Source: Azohydromonas australica DSM 1124
GTDB lineage: Bacteria; Pseudomonadota; Gammaproteobacteria; Burkholderiales; Burkholderiaceae_C
DNA: 56,198 nucleotides
Direction: 5' to 3'
NCBI RefSeq assembly: GCF_000430725.1
Contig: NZ_KE387210.1
Location: forward strand, 61,481 to 117,678
Shown: positions 16,420-27,450 of the stretch, one piece after another
Numbering within the stretch: the stretch's first letter is position 1
How the letters are laid out: the number at the start of each line of letters is the position of its first letter
The notes under the pieces: model-generated
Databases searched by the model: none
Told to the model about the DNA's origin: nothing
Seen by the model: the letters and a program-made list of their open reading frames with translations, nothing else
Translations under genes and position numbers: made by a program

Positions 16420-17673
16420 ATGCCCACCTCGCAGCTCTCGGTCTATTTTTTCGCCCAGGCGGCGGTGATCATCCTGGTGTCCCAGCTGGTGGGGCGGCTG
16501 GCCCAGCGCCTGGGCCAGCCCCAGGTCGTGGGCGAGATGATCGCCGGCGTGATGCTCGGCCCCTCGCTGTTCGGCCTGCTGCTGCCCGGCCTGCAACAGG
16601 CGCTGTTCCCCAAGCCGACCATGGGCATGCTCTACGTCGCCGCGCAGCTCGGCGTGGGCCTGTACATGTTCCTCGTCGGCACGGAGTTCCGGGCCGACCA
16701 CTTCAAGTCGCGGGCGCGCAGCGCGGTGTCGGTGTCCATCGCGGGCATCCTGCTGCCCTTCGTCCTGGCCTTCGCGCTCACGCCCTGGCTGCATACGGTG
16801 CCCGGCCTGTTTGCCGAGAAGACGCGTCTGGGCGAGGCCGCGCTGTTCCTGGGCGCCGCCATCGCCATCACCGCGTTCCCGATGCTGGCCCGCATCATTC
16901 ACGAGCGCGGCTTGGCGGGCACCTCGCTGGGCACGCTGGCGCTGACCGCCGGCGCGGTGGACGACGCCGCCGCGTGGTGCATCCTGGCCATCGTGCTGGC
17001 GAGCTTCGGCGGCAGCTGGTCCGGCGCCTACGTGGCCATCGGCGGGGGCGCCGGCTTCGCGCTGTTCATGATCTTCGTGGGCCGCAAGCTGCTGCGGCAG
17101 CTTGCGCGCTGGGTGCGCCCGGACCAGCCCCTGCCCAGCAGCCTGCTGGCCGCCGTGCTGGCGCTGTTCTCGCTGTGCGCCTTCGCGATGGATGCGATCG
17201 GCATCCACGCGGTGTTCGGCGGCTTCCTGCTGGGCTGCGTCATGCCGCGCGGGCCGTTGACCGAGAAGCTGCGCGCGGCGCTACAGCCCTTCGTCGTGGT
17301 GTTCCTGCTGCCGATGTTCTTCACCTACTCCGGCTTGAACACGCGGTTGGACATGCTGTTCGAGCCGGCCATCTTCGTTGCCGCGCTGGCCATCCTGGTC
17401 GCTTCCTTCGGCGGCAAGCTGGTGGCCTGCTGGGCCGCGGCACGGCTGAGCGGCGAGTCCAACACCGACGCCATGGCCATCGGCGCGCTGATGAACGCGC
17501 GCGGGCTGATGGAGCTGATCATCATCAACATCGGCCTGGCCGCCGGGGTCATCCTGCCGGGCCTGTTCTCGGTGCTGGTGCTGATGGCCGTGCTGACCAC
17601 GCTGATGGCCACGCCGCTGTTCAACTGGGTCATGCGCCGCGTTGGCAGCGGTGCCGCCATGGCCGAGGCCTGA
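16420..17673 (+). CDS. CPA2-type cation:proton antiporter
   Basis: 417 residues and about 12 hydrophobic segments: an inner-membrane monovalent cation/H+ antiporter of the CPA2 (KefB/NhaS-like) family. The conserved unwound-helix motif is present as LTAGAVDDAAAWCILAIV. The N-terminal GQPQVVGEMIAGVMLGPSLFG signature and the ALMNARGLMELIIINIGL signature near the C-terminus are also typical. No RCK/TrkA-N domain follows, so it is the short form. ATG 16420 begins just before the first membrane helix; earlier in-frame sequence is not family-like. It precedes katG, and the pair could serve stress adaptation. Confidence 0.92.
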   Translation: MPTSQLSVYFFAQAAVIILVSQLVGRLAQRLGQPQVVGEMIAGVMLGPSLFGLLLPGLQQALFPKPTMGMLYVAAQLGVGLYMFLVGTEFRADHFKSRARSAVSVSIAGILLPFVLAFALTPWLHTVPGLFAEKTRLGEAALFLGAAIAITAFPMLARIIHERGLAGTSLGTLALTAGAVDDAAAWCILAIVLASFGGSWSGAYVAIGGGAGFALFMIFVGRKLLRQLARWVRPDQPLPSSLLAAVLALFSLCAFAMDAIGIHAVFGGFLLGCVMPRGPLTEKLRAALQPFVVVFLLPMFFTYSGLNTRLDMLFEPAIFVAALAILVASFGGKLVACWAAARLSGESNTDAMAIGALMNARGLMELIIINIGLAAGVILPGLFSVLVLMAVLTTLMATPLFNWVMRRVGSGAAMAEA

Positions 17674-17678
17674 AGGGC

Positions 17679-17755
17679 CTACGCTTGGCCACGGCTCTAT
17701 CAGCTTGATTTGGAGAATTCATATCTCGGGCATCGTTGTCGCTCTACGCTTGGCC
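17679..17755. repeat. 12-bp direct repeat upstream of katG
   Basis: CTACGCTTGGCC occurs at 17679-17690 and again at 17744-17755, in the 136-bp gap before katG. It may be a regulator-binding repeat; I do not see a convincing OxyR tetrad. Confidence 0.5.
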
Positions 17756-17809
17756 GGCTTCCCGTAGAAGCAACTTCAAAGACATGCCACCTACCCGTGG
17801 AGGACCGAC

Positions 17810-20071
<2,262 letters not shown>

Positions 20072-20119
20072 GCGCGGCGCTGCAGGCGCGGGCGATCTTC
20101 CTGGTGATTGCCTGCGCCT

Positions 20120-20141
20120 GGGGCGGGCGGGGCGGGCGGGG
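20120..20141 (+). other. G-quadruplex-forming candidate
   Basis: Five runs of three or four G separated by single C bases (GGGG-C-GGG-C-GGGG-C-GGG-C-GGGG) lie between the stops of convergent katG and the DUF2239 gene. On the plus strand it could fold as a parallel quadruplex in DNA or in katG read-through RNA. Confidence 0.6.
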
Positions 20142-20173
20142 CGCCGGGCAGGCCGGTTGCGCCGGCCACGGCC

Positions 20174-20794
20174 TCAGCCCGCGCTGCTTGCGGTGAACGC
20201 CGCCGCGGCCAGGACGGCGGCGTAATCCCGCACATCCCGCGGCCAGGTTTCCATGGCGCCGTTGAAGCCCTCGGCATCCGCCCGGTACAGCGCGCGCAGT
20301 GCGTCCTCGTAGCCCGGCAAGTTGCCGGCGATCGCATGCACGAAGCGGTAGCAGCGCTCCTGCGCTGCCCGCACGGCTTCGCGCGGGCCCTGGCTGCGCC
20401 GGGCGTCGTCCACGAGCCGGCGCAAGGTGACCGAGGCGCCGCCCGGCTGCAGCGCAAGCCACTCCCAGTGCCGGGGCAGCAGCGTCACCTCCTTGGCGAC
20501 CACGCCCAGCTTGGGCCGCCCGGCCTGCCGTGCAGGTTGCTCGGCGGGCTGCATCTGTGCGGGCACTTCGGCCGCCGCCGCCACGGGCGCGGCCAGGGCG
20601 CCCAGGTCGGTCTGCATGCCTGTCGCGTCATCGAACACCAGCACCGGCTCGGACGACTCAGGGTCCTCCGACGCACGTGCGGCTGCGCGCATGACGGCTT
20701 CCATGGCGCCGGCCGCCAGGCGTTGATGGCCCTGGAAGGCCGTGAATTGCCGTCCTTCCGGAACGGGGCTGGGGGTTGAAACGGTTGTGTTCAT
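20174..20794 (-). CDS. DUF2239-family protein
   Basis: 206 residues. The conserved family block is clear: GRPKLGVVAKEVTLLPRHWEWLALQPGGASVTLRRLVDDAR, read here in two parts (about residues 90-130). The C-terminal half is helical (CYRFVHAIAGNLPGYEDALRALY). Function is unknown for the family. ATG 20794 is the first in-frame start that gives the known N-terminus (TVSTPSPVPEGRQFTAFQGHQRL). The two TTACCCGGGT palindromes just upstream suggest tight control, perhaps by its own product or an unlinked repressor (inference). Confidence 0.82.
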   Translation of the reverse strand: MNTTVSTPSPVPEGRQFTAFQGHQRLAAGAMEAVMRAAARASEDPESSEPVLVFDDATGMQTDLGALAAPVAAAAEVPAQMQPAEQPARQAGRPKLGVVAKEVTLLPRHWEWLALQPGGASVTLRRLVDDARRSQGPREAVRAAQERCYRFVHAIAGNLPGYEDALRALYRADAEGFNGAMETWPRDVRDYAAVLAAAAFTASSAG

Positions 20795-20805
20795 GGCGCG
20801 GCATA

Positions 20806-20844
20806 TTACCCGGGTAAAAATCTTCTTCCTTATTACCCGGGTGA
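20806..20844. promoter_or_regulatory. Twin TTACCCGGGTAA operator-like palindromes
   Basis: TTACCCGGGTAA at 20806-20817 is a perfect palindrome; TTACCCGGGTGA at 20833-20844 is a one-mismatch copy. Their starts are 27 bp apart, and the nearer one begins 11 bases upstream of the DUF2239 start codon. This layout suits cooperative binding of a dimeric repressor over the promoter. Confidence 0.65.
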
Positions 20845-21246
20845 AATCCTGGGCCTCCTTGTGGCGTTTGGGCATTGCCGCTGCTGCGCACGCTGTGTCC
20901 GGACGCCAGCGCCTTGCGGACCGGGGCGCTTTACAGGGCGAAGGAACCCACCCCATGACAAGCGGATTGCAAGCGCTCAAGCAGGTTTTCAGTCGGCGCC
21001 GCGCGAAGGTGCCCAGGCAACCATAAACAGAACTGATAGCTCCGGCCCCGTTTGGCATTGGTCGTTGAAGGCCGCTGCCGCGATGCTTCCGCCTGCCCAA
21101 CAAGGCGCCGCGCCGGGTAGGAGCACTACGTGACATCCGCCGAGCCATCAAACCAGTTCGCGGCTTTCGCATGACCCTGTTCGCCACGAGGCAGGGCGCT
21201 TGCCGCGGACGCTGAAGAGACAACCTGTTCCTTGAAAGGGACTTGT
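20845..21246. other. Intergenic region upstream of vanK
   Basis: No confident gene. Three very short frames are seen: MTSGLQALKQ... (20955-21026, 23 codons, weak AAGGAA upstream); a GTG frame at 21130-21174 with AGGAG six bases upstream; and a 14-codon frame joined to it by an ATGA overlap. They may be leader peptides or chance. The promoter of the van operon should lie here. AAAGGG lies six bases before the vanK ATG. Confidence 0.35.
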
Positions 21247-22590
21247 ATGAACGACATTCGAAAGACGCTCGACGAGGGCGCCATGAGCCGCTTCCAGTGG
21301 GTCGCCGTGGCGATCTGCGTGATGCTCGTCATGCTTGACGGCTTCGACGTGCTGGTGATGGCCTTCACCGCCTCCAGCGTGGCCGCCGAGTGGAAGCTCA
21401 ACGGCGCGCAGCTCGGCCTGCTGTTCAGCGCCGGCTTGGTGGGCATGGCGGTGGGCTCGCTGTTCGTGGCCCCGCTGGCCGACCGCATGGGCCGCCAGCC
21501 CGTCATCGTGCTGTGCTTGGTCGTCATTGCCGCAGGCATGCTGCTGTCGGGCATCGCGCAGAGCCACCTGCAGCTCGTCGGGCTGCGCGGGCTCACCGGC
21601 GTGGGCATCGGCGGCATGCTCGCCAGCGTCGGCATCATCACGGCCGAGTATTCCTCGCAGAAATGGCGCAGCACCGCGGTGGCGCTGCAGGCCACGGGTT
21701 ACCCGATCGGTGCCACCCTCGGCGGCTTGGTGGCCGCCTGGCTGCTGCAGCACTACGGCTGGCGCTCGGTGTTCATCTTCGGCGGCCTGACCACCGCGGT
21801 GATGATCCCCGTGGTGCTGTGGCGCCTGCCCGAGTCGGTGGACTTCCTCATCGCCCGCCGCCCGGCCGGCGCGCTGGAAAAGCTCAACCGCATCCTGGGT
21901 TTCATGGAGCGGCCCGCGCTGCAGCAACTGCCTGAGCGCGCCGCGTACGGTGCCGCGGCGCCCGAAGGCAATGCCGTGGCCGGCCTGTTCAAGAACGGCC
22001 TGGCACGCCCAACGCTGATGCTCTGGACGGCCTTCTTCCTGCTGATGTTCAGCGTGTACTTCTCGCTGAGCTGGACGCCCAAGCTGCTGGTGCAGGCCGG
22101 GCTGTCGGCCCAGCAGGGCGTCACCGGCGGCGTGCTGATCAACGTCGGCGGCATCGTCGGCGGCAGCCTCTTCGGCGCCCTGGCGCTGCGCATGCGGCTG
22201 GCCCATCTCACCGTGGCGGCCTTCCTGGTCTATGCCCTGTTCACGGCGCTGTTCGGCGCGGTGTCCGGTGCCCTGGGCCTGGCCTTCGCGGCGGCCTTCG
22301 GCATGGGCGTCTTCCTCTTCGCCTCGATGGCGGGCTTGTATGCCTTCGCACCGGTCACCTACCCGGCGGCGGTGCGCACCACCGGCCTGGGCTGGGCCAT
22401 CGGCATCGGCCGCATCGGCGCCATCCTCGCCCCGCTGACCGCTGGCCTGCTGCTCGACGGCGGCTGGCAGCCCGCGTCGCTGTACTACGCCTACGCGTTG
22501 CCGCTGGTAGCCGGGGCGCTGGCCGTGCTGGCCGCCGGCACCGGCCGCACCGCGCCGGGCCAGTCGCGGACCCACGCGGCGGCGCACTGA
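21247..22590 (+). CDS. vanK: MFS aromatic acid:H+ symporter, probable vanillate transporter
   Basis: 447 residues with 12 predicted membrane helices, of the AAHS family of the major facilitator superfamily. Signatures: DGFDVLVMAF in helix 1, then LFVAPLADRMGRQP in the helix 2-3 loop. ATG 21247 is preceded by AAAGGG and places the short cytoplasmic N-terminus (NDIRKTLDEGAMSRFQW) as in relatives. The vanillate assignment rests on its position 55 bases before vanA and vanB on the same strand; by sequence alone it could carry another aromatic acid such as protocatechuate or 4-hydroxybenzoate. Confidence 0.85.
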   Translation: MNDIRKTLDEGAMSRFQWVAVAICVMLVMLDGFDVLVMAFTASSVAAEWKLNGAQLGLLFSAGLVGMAVGSLFVAPLADRMGRQPVIVLCLVVIAAGMLLSGIAQSHLQLVGLRGLTGVGIGGMLASVGIITAEYSSQKWRSTAVALQATGYPIGATLGGLVAAWLLQHYGWRSVFIFGGLTTAVMIPVVLWRLPESVDFLIARRPAGALEKLNRILGFMERPALQQLPERAAYGAAAPEGNAVAGLFKNGLARPTLMLWTAFFLLMFSVYFSLSWTPKLLVQAGLSAQQGVTGGVLINVGGIVGGSLFGALALRMRLAHLTVAAFLVYALFTALFGAVSGALGLAFAAAFGMGVFLFASMAGLYAFAPVTYPAAVRTTGLGWAIGIGRIGAILAPLTAGLLLDGGWQPASLYYAYALPLVAGALAVLAAGTGRTAPGQSRTHAAAH

Positions 22591-22645
22591 GCGCGTGCCA
22601 TCGCCGGCCCACACGTCCAAAACCACTTCTTCCACAGGACCCACC

Positions 22646-23725
22646 ATGTTTCTGAAGAACGCCTGGTACGTCGCCTGCAAGCCCGAGGAGATCGAGGGCA
22701 AGCCGCTGGGCCGCAAGGTCTGCAACGAGGCCATCGTCTTCTACCGCCAGGCCGACGGCTCGCCCGCGGCGGTGGAAGACTTCTGCCCCCACCGCGGCGC
22801 GCCGCTGTCACTGGGCTACGTCAGCGACGGCAAGCTGGTGTGCGGCTACCACGGGCTGGAGATGGGCTGCGACGGCAAGGCCATCGCCATGCCGGGGCAG
22901 CGGGTGCGGGGCTTTCCGTGCATCAAGAGCTACGCGGCGGACGAGCGCCACGGCTTCATCTGGGTCTGGCCCGGCGACAAGGAGCAGGCCGACCCCGCGC
23001 TCATTCCCGACCTGCACTGGGCCAACAACCCCGAGTGGGCCTATGGCGGCGGCTACTACCACGTCCGGTGCGACTACCGGCTCATGGTCGACAACCTGAT
23101 GGACCTCACGCACGAGACCTACGTGCACTCGGGCTCCATCGGCCAGAAGGAGATCGACGAGACGCCGTGCGTCACGAAGGTGGACGGCGACCACGTGACG
23201 GTCAGCCGCTTCATGAACGACCTGCCCGAGGCGCCGCCGTTCTGGAAGATGGCGCTGCGCGGCCACGGGCTGCCCGACGACCAGCGCGTGGACCGCTGGC
23301 AGGTGTGCCACTTCACGCCGCCCACGCACGTGATGATCGAGGTGGGCGTGGCGCTGGCCGGGCAGGGCGGCAAGGACGCGCCGGCGGACAGGAAGGTCTA
23401 TGCGGTGGTGGTGGACTTCATCACGCCCGAGACCGAGACCTCGCACCACTACTTCTGGGGCATGGCGCGGCACTTCAGGCCGCAGGACCCGGCGCTGACG
23501 CGGGCCATCCGCGAGGGCCAGTCCAAGGTGTTCGGGGAGGACCTGCAGATGCTGGAGCGGCAGCAGCTCAACATCTCCCAGTGGCCCGATCGCAAGCTGC
23601 TGATGCTCAACATCGACGCCGGCGGCATGCAGTCGCGCAAGGTGATCGAGCGCCTCCTGACGGCCGAGCGCAGCGCCGCGGCCGACCGGCTGTCCGCCGC
23701 CTCCACCGCGGAGATGGCGCAATGA
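22646..23725 (+). CDS. vanA: Vanillate O-demethylase oxygenase subunit
   Basis: 359 residues. A Rieske [2Fe-2S] domain is at the N-terminus with Cys47-x-His49 (CPHRG) and Cys66-x2-His69 (CGYHG). The mononuclear iron site follows in DNLMDLTHETYVH. VanA with VanB converts vanillate to protocatechuate and formaldehyde using oxygen and NADH. ATG 22646 gives the usual VanA N-terminus MFLKNAWYVA; the upstream in-frame GTG is not family-like. The stop overlaps the vanB start by ATGA. Related demethylases act on syringate or similar methoxy acids, so the exact substrate is not certain. Confidence 0.93.
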   Translation: MFLKNAWYVACKPEEIEGKPLGRKVCNEAIVFYRQADGSPAAVEDFCPHRGAPLSLGYVSDGKLVCGYHGLEMGCDGKAIAMPGQRVRGFPCIKSYAADERHGFIWVWPGDKEQADPALIPDLHWANNPEWAYGGGYYHVRCDYRLMVDNLMDLTHETYVHSGSIGQKEIDETPCVTKVDGDHVTVSRFMNDLPEAPPFWKMALRGHGLPDDQRVDRWQVCHFTPPTHVMIEVGVALAGQGGKDAPADRKVYAVVVDFITPETETSHHYFWGMARHFRPQDPALTRAIREGQSKVFGEDLQMLERQQLNISQWPDRKLLMLNIDAGGMQSRKVIERLLTAERSAAADRLSAASTAEMAQ

Positions 23726-24696
23726 GCACCGCCAACGCCACTTTGTGCGTGCGCGTGGCGCGCAAGTCCGAGGAAGCCACCGACATCTGCAGCCTGGAAC
23801 TGGTGAGCAAGGAGGGCAGCCCGTTGCCGGGCTTCTCGGCCGGCTCGCATGTGGACGTGCACCTGCCCGGCGGCGTGGTGCGGCAGTACTCGCTGTGCAA
23901 CGACCCGGCCGAGACGCACCGCTACCTCATCGCCGTGCTGCGCGACCCGGCCTCGCGCGGCGGCTCCGTGGCCGTGCACGACGCGGTGAAGGAGGGCGAC
24001 GAGCTGCTCATCAGCGCGCCGAAGAACCATTTCGCGCTGGCGCACGAGGCCAAGAGGAGCCTGCTGCTGGCCGGCGGCATCGGCGTGACGCCGATCCTGT
24101 GCATGGCCGAGCGGCTGGCGGTCATGGGCGCGGACTTCGAGATGCACTACGCCACGCGCTCGCGCGACCGCATGGCCTTCGTCGACCGCATCCAGGGCTC
24201 TGCCTTCGCCGGCAAGGTGCAGCTCCACTTCGACGACGGCCCGGCCGGGCAGCGGCTGGACCTGGCCGGGCTGCTGGGGACGCCGCAGCCGGGCACGCAC
24301 CTGTACGTGTGCGGGCCCAAGGGCTTCATGGACGCGGTGCTGGGCACGGCGCGTTCGGCGGGCTGGGGCGAGTCGCAGCTGCACTGGGAGTTCTTCGCCG
24401 GCGGCGATGCCGCGCCGCATGCGGACGACGGCAGCTTTGAGGTACAGCTCGCGAGCTCGGGGCGCGTGATCACGATCGCGCCGGACAAGACGGTGACGCA
24501 GGCGCTGGCCGAGGAGGGGGTGGAGATCCTGGTGTCGTGCGAGCAGGGCGTGTGCGGCACCTGCCTCACGCGCGTGCTGGAGGGCACGCCGGACCACCGC
24601 GACGTCTACCTCACGCCGGAGGAGCAGGCGGCCAACGACCAGTTCACGCCGTGCTGCTCGCGGGCGAAGTCGGGGCGGCTGGTGCTGGATCTTTGA
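23722..24696 (+). CDS. vanB: Vanillate O-demethylase reductase subunit
   Basis: 324 residues of the phthalate-dioxygenase-reductase type: an FMN-binding domain (RQYSLCND), an NAD-binding domain (LLLAGGIGVTPILCMAERL), then a C-terminal plant-type ferredoxin domain with Cys273, Cys278, Cys281 and Cys311 as [2Fe-2S] ligands (CEQGVCGTCL...CC). It passes electrons from NADH to VanA. It starts at ATG 23722 inside the vanA stop (ATGA), so the subunits are coupled. No GntR-type vanR gene is adjacent, so regulation must come from elsewhere. Confidence 0.93.
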   Translation: MSTANATLCVRVARKSEEATDICSLELVSKEGSPLPGFSAGSHVDVHLPGGVVRQYSLCNDPAETHRYLIAVLRDPASRGGSVAVHDAVKEGDELLISAPKNHFALAHEAKRSLLLAGGIGVTPILCMAERLAVMGADFEMHYATRSRDRMAFVDRIQGSAFAGKVQLHFDDGPAGQRLDLAGLLGTPQPGTHLYVCGPKGFMDAVLGTARSAGWGESQLHWEFFAGGDAAPHADDGSFEVQLASSGRVITIAPDKTVTQALAEEGVEILVSCEQGVCGTCLTRVLEGTPDHRDVYLTPEEQAANDQFTPCCSRAKSGRLVLDL

Positions 24697-24873
24697 GGGG
24701 AGCTGGGGGCCGGCCTGTCAGCCGAGCCGGCTCCTTGCATCCATGGCGCCAGATGGCCCCGAGGCAGGATGCCCCACCCAGGACATCCGTCTTCCCCAGC
24801 CCCCGTCCAGGCGCTCACTTCCTCCCAGGACAGCGTTTTGCGCCCGCGCGGCTCCGAAGATGCGGTCGCAGCA

Positions 24874-24891
24874 CCGGCCCTGCGGGGCCGG
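24874..24891. terminator. GC-rich hairpin after van operon
   Basis: CCGGCCC/GGGCCGG with a 4-nt loop, about 180 bases downstream of vanB and 35 bases before the small lipoprotein gene. There is no T-run; it may be a weak terminator. Other GC-rich repeats (GAGCCGGCTC near 24724) are also present in this gap. Confidence 0.3.
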
Positions 24892-24925
24892 CTCCTCCGA
24901 TCCCAACCCTCAAGCCGGAGTCGCC

Positions 24926-25093
24926 ATGGACCAACGCTTGGCCGCCTTGCTGCTAGCCCTTTCCGCCCTCTGGATCCACGGCTGCACCCGCGCCCCCGTG
25001 GGCAACATGGACCAGGGCGCCTTCCTGAGCGATCAGGACGATTACGAGACCGCCCACCTCGACGACCACGCCGCGCCTAGCTGGCGCCAGTGA
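24926..25093 (+). CDS. Small putative lipoprotein
   Basis: 55 residues. It starts at ATG 24926 with GGAG six bases upstream. Residues 1-20 form a short lipoprotein signal (DQRLAALLLALSALWIHGC) with the modifiable Cys at 20; the lipobox IHGC is acceptable though not ideal. The mature part is acidic (DQGAFLSDQDDYETAHLDDH). I do not recognise a family. It is convergent with the chemoreceptor fragment that ends at 25115. Confidence 0.5.
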   Translation: MDQRLAALLLALSALWIHGCTRAPVGNMDQGAFLSDQDDYETAHLDDHAAPSWRQ

Positions 25094-25114
25094 GCCGGGC
25101 CCGCCGGCCCGCGC

Positions 25115-26830
25115 TCAGGCCCCGGCCGGTGCCAACCTGAAACCTTCCATCACCCGTGCCAGGGTGCCGGCCTGCTCGCGCAGGCTGGCCGCGGCGGCGG
25201 CGCTCTGCTCCACCAGCGCGGCGTTGTGCTGCGTCATGCGGTCGAGCTCGTCCACGGCCACCGAGACCTGCGTGATGTCGCTGCTCTGCGCCGCGCCGTG
25301 GTCGCTGATGGTCTCGATGCGCTCGCGCAGCTGCTGCGCGCCCTGCACGATCTCCGCCATCGTGCGCCCGGCGTCCTGCACCAGCTGCGAGCCGCTTTCC
25401 ACCTGCGCCCCGCTCTGCTCGATGAGGTCCTTGATATCGCGCGCCGCGGCGGCCGAGCGCTGCGCCAGGTGGCGCACCTCGGTGGCCACCACCGCGAAGC
25501 CGCGCCCGGCCTCGCCGGCGCGGGCCGCCTCCACCGCGGCGTTGAGCGCCAAAATGTTGGTCTGGAAGGCGATGCCGTCGATGGTGCCGATGATGTCGCC
25601 GATGCGCCGGCTCGCGGCCTGGATGCCGTCCATGATCTGCACCACCTGGCCCACCATCCCGCCGCCGCGCTGCGCCACCTCGGCCGCGGTCGCGGCGCGC
25701 GCGCTGGCCTCGGCCGCCTCGGCGGCGCTGGCCTGCGCGCTGGAGCCCAGCTGCTGCATGCTCACCGCCGTCTGCTGCAGGCTCGCCGCCGCCTCCTCGG
25801 TGCGGTGGTTCAAGTCCTGGTTGCCCTGCGGGATCTCTACCGAGGCGGTGCGCACGGAATCCACCGCGTGCCGCACTTGGCTCAGCAGGCCTGACAAGCG
25901 CCCGCGCACCAGCTCCAGGTCCTGCATCAGGCGGCCCACCTCGTCGCGCCGCGTGGTGGTGAAGGGCACGTCCAGGCGGCCCTGCGCCATGCGCTCCAGC
26001 GACGCGCACAGCTGGCCCAGCGGCTGCGACACGGTGCGCCGCAGCAGCGCGTGCAGCCCGACGGCCAGCGCCAGTGCCGTCAGTGCCAGTAGCGCCCAGA
26101 ACGGGCGCAGCGCCGCCCAGTGCGCCGCCATGGCCTCGTGCTCGGACACCTCGGCCACCACCCACCAGCCGGTGCTGGCGCTCACGCGGCGCGCGGCCCA
26201 GTGCTCGCCCTCGCTCCGGCCGGCGCCGCCCAGCACCGGCAGCGCCTGGCGCAGCGGCTGCTCGCCGGCCTCGGCCAGCCGCGCCAGCCAGTCGGCACCG
26301 CCGTCCACGGCCTCGGCCACCGGCCGGCCTGCCGCCGTCAGGTGGAACACGAAGCGCGCCGGCGCCTTGCCCTGCGGCGGCGCCACCACGTACAGCCCGC
26401 CGCTGTCGAACAGCCGCGTGCGCTGCACCAGCGCCTGCATCGACTGCTGGAAGCCCGTGAGGTCGAAGCCGATGAAGAAGATGCCCACCGTGCGCCCGGC
26501 GGCGTCCAGCGCCGGCGCGTAGCGCGTCATGTAGTGCTTGCCGAACAGCAGCGCGCGGCCCTCGTAGGGCTGCCCGGCCAGGATCGCGGCATGCGCCGGG
26601 TGCGCGCGGTCCAGCACCGTGCCCAGCGCGCGGCTGCCGTCCTCCTTCTTGACCGAGGTGGCCACGCGCACGAAGTCGTCGCCGCGGCGCATGAACACCG
26701 TGGCCACGCCGCCGGTGTCGCGCTCGAAGGCGTCCACCGCGTCGAAATTGCCGTTGAGCGCCTGGCCGCTGCTGCGCAGCTGCCCGGCGGCCTCGTCCAG
26801 CTCCAGCGCGGCGTCGAAACGGGCGCGGAA
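25115..26830 (-). pseudogene. Methyl-accepting chemotaxis protein mcp4, 3' part (split by IS607 element)
   Basis: This part encodes most of a double-Cache-type receptor: the rest of the periplasmic domain (RARFDAALELDEAAG..., GGVATVFMRRGDDFVRVATSVKKEDG), a second membrane helix (FWALLALTALALAVGLHALL), a HAMP domain, and the signalling hairpin with the conserved tip (IDGIAFQTNILALNAAVEAA). The 5' part lies at 29101-29355 beyond the inserted element. Joining them at the shared GGAA restores an uninterrupted frame (RFFKPF/RARFDAA). The fragment has no native start codon or ribosome-binding site. It lacks a CheR-tether pentapeptide, ending FRLAPAGA. Confidence 0.9.
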
Positions 26831-26856
26831 GGGTTGCCAGCAGCTGAAGAAAATAT

Positions 26857-26870
26857 GGACAAATAGGACA
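26857..26870 (+). repeat. IS607 left-end recombinase-site motifs
   Basis: GGACAAATAGGACA contains two direct GGACA copies (26857 and 26866). GGACAAATA is repeated in inverted orientation at the right end. These are candidate TnpA-binding sites. Confidence 0.6.
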
Positions 26871-26889
26871 ACGCCACTATATTTGGTGC

Positions 26890-27450
26890 ATGAAGCTCAG
26901 TGTCTGGGCCAAGTTGCAGGGGGTGTCGTACAAGACGGCATGGCGGCTCTGGCGCGCAGGCAAACTCCCCGTGCCGGCGGAGCAATTGGAGAGCGGAACG
27001 GTGGTGGTCCATGCCGAGTCTCAGCGAAGTGGCGGGGTTGCCCTGTACGCGAGGGTCTCGTCCTCGGACCAGAAGGACGACCTTGCGCGCCAGATGCAAC
27101 GGCTGCGCGCCTACGCGGCACAGCAGCAGTTCGAGGTCGTCGAGGAAGTCGGCGAGGTTGGGTCCGGGCTCAACGGGCAGCGTCGCGGTCTGCTCAGGCT
27201 TCTGCACCGCAGCGAAGTAGACGTGATCGTGGTCGAGCATCGTGAGCGCCTGGCGCGCTTTGGCTTCGACTACATCGAGGCATCGCTTTGCGCGCAAGGG
27301 CGGCGAATCGCGGTCGTGGAAGACGGCGAAATGGCGGACGACGTCGTGCGCGACCTGCACGATGTCATGGTCTCGATGTGTGCGCGGCTGTACGGGCGGC
27401 GCTCGGCCAGGAACCGGGCGGACCGGGCCATGAAGGCGCTGCATGGCTGA
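26890..27450 (+). CDS. tnpA: IS607-type serine recombinase TnpA
   Basis: 186 residues. The N-terminus is a MerR-like DNA-binding helix-turn-helix (MKLSVWAKLQGVSYKTAWRL), followed by a serine-recombinase catalytic domain with YARVSSSDQKDDL; Ser57 in RVS is the expected nucleophile. EHRERLARFGFDYI matches the conserved D/E-R-L-A-R-F motif. The HTH-first order separates IS607 TnpA from resolvases, where the HTH is C-terminal. ATG 26890. tnpB begins 8 bases before its stop. Confidence 0.95.
   Translation: MKLSVWAKLQGVSYKTAWRLWRAGKLPVPAEQLESGTVVVHAESQRSGGVALYARVSSSDQKDDLARQMQRLRAYAAQQQFEVVEEVGEVGSGLNGQRRGLLRLLHRSEVDVIVVEHRERLARFGFDYIEASLCAQGRRIAVVEDGEMADDVVRDLHDVMVSMCARLYGRRSARNRADRAMKALHG

Noticed and set aside
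17674..17809. OxyR-binding site upstream of katG
   Set aside because: I could not find four correctly spaced ATAG/CTAT half-sites; only a 12-bp direct repeat is clear.
26890..27450. Serine recombinase as a resolvase or phage integrase
   Set aside because: The HTH precedes the catalytic domain and the gene overlaps tnpB, which is the IS607 arrangement; there are no att-like duplications or phage genes.
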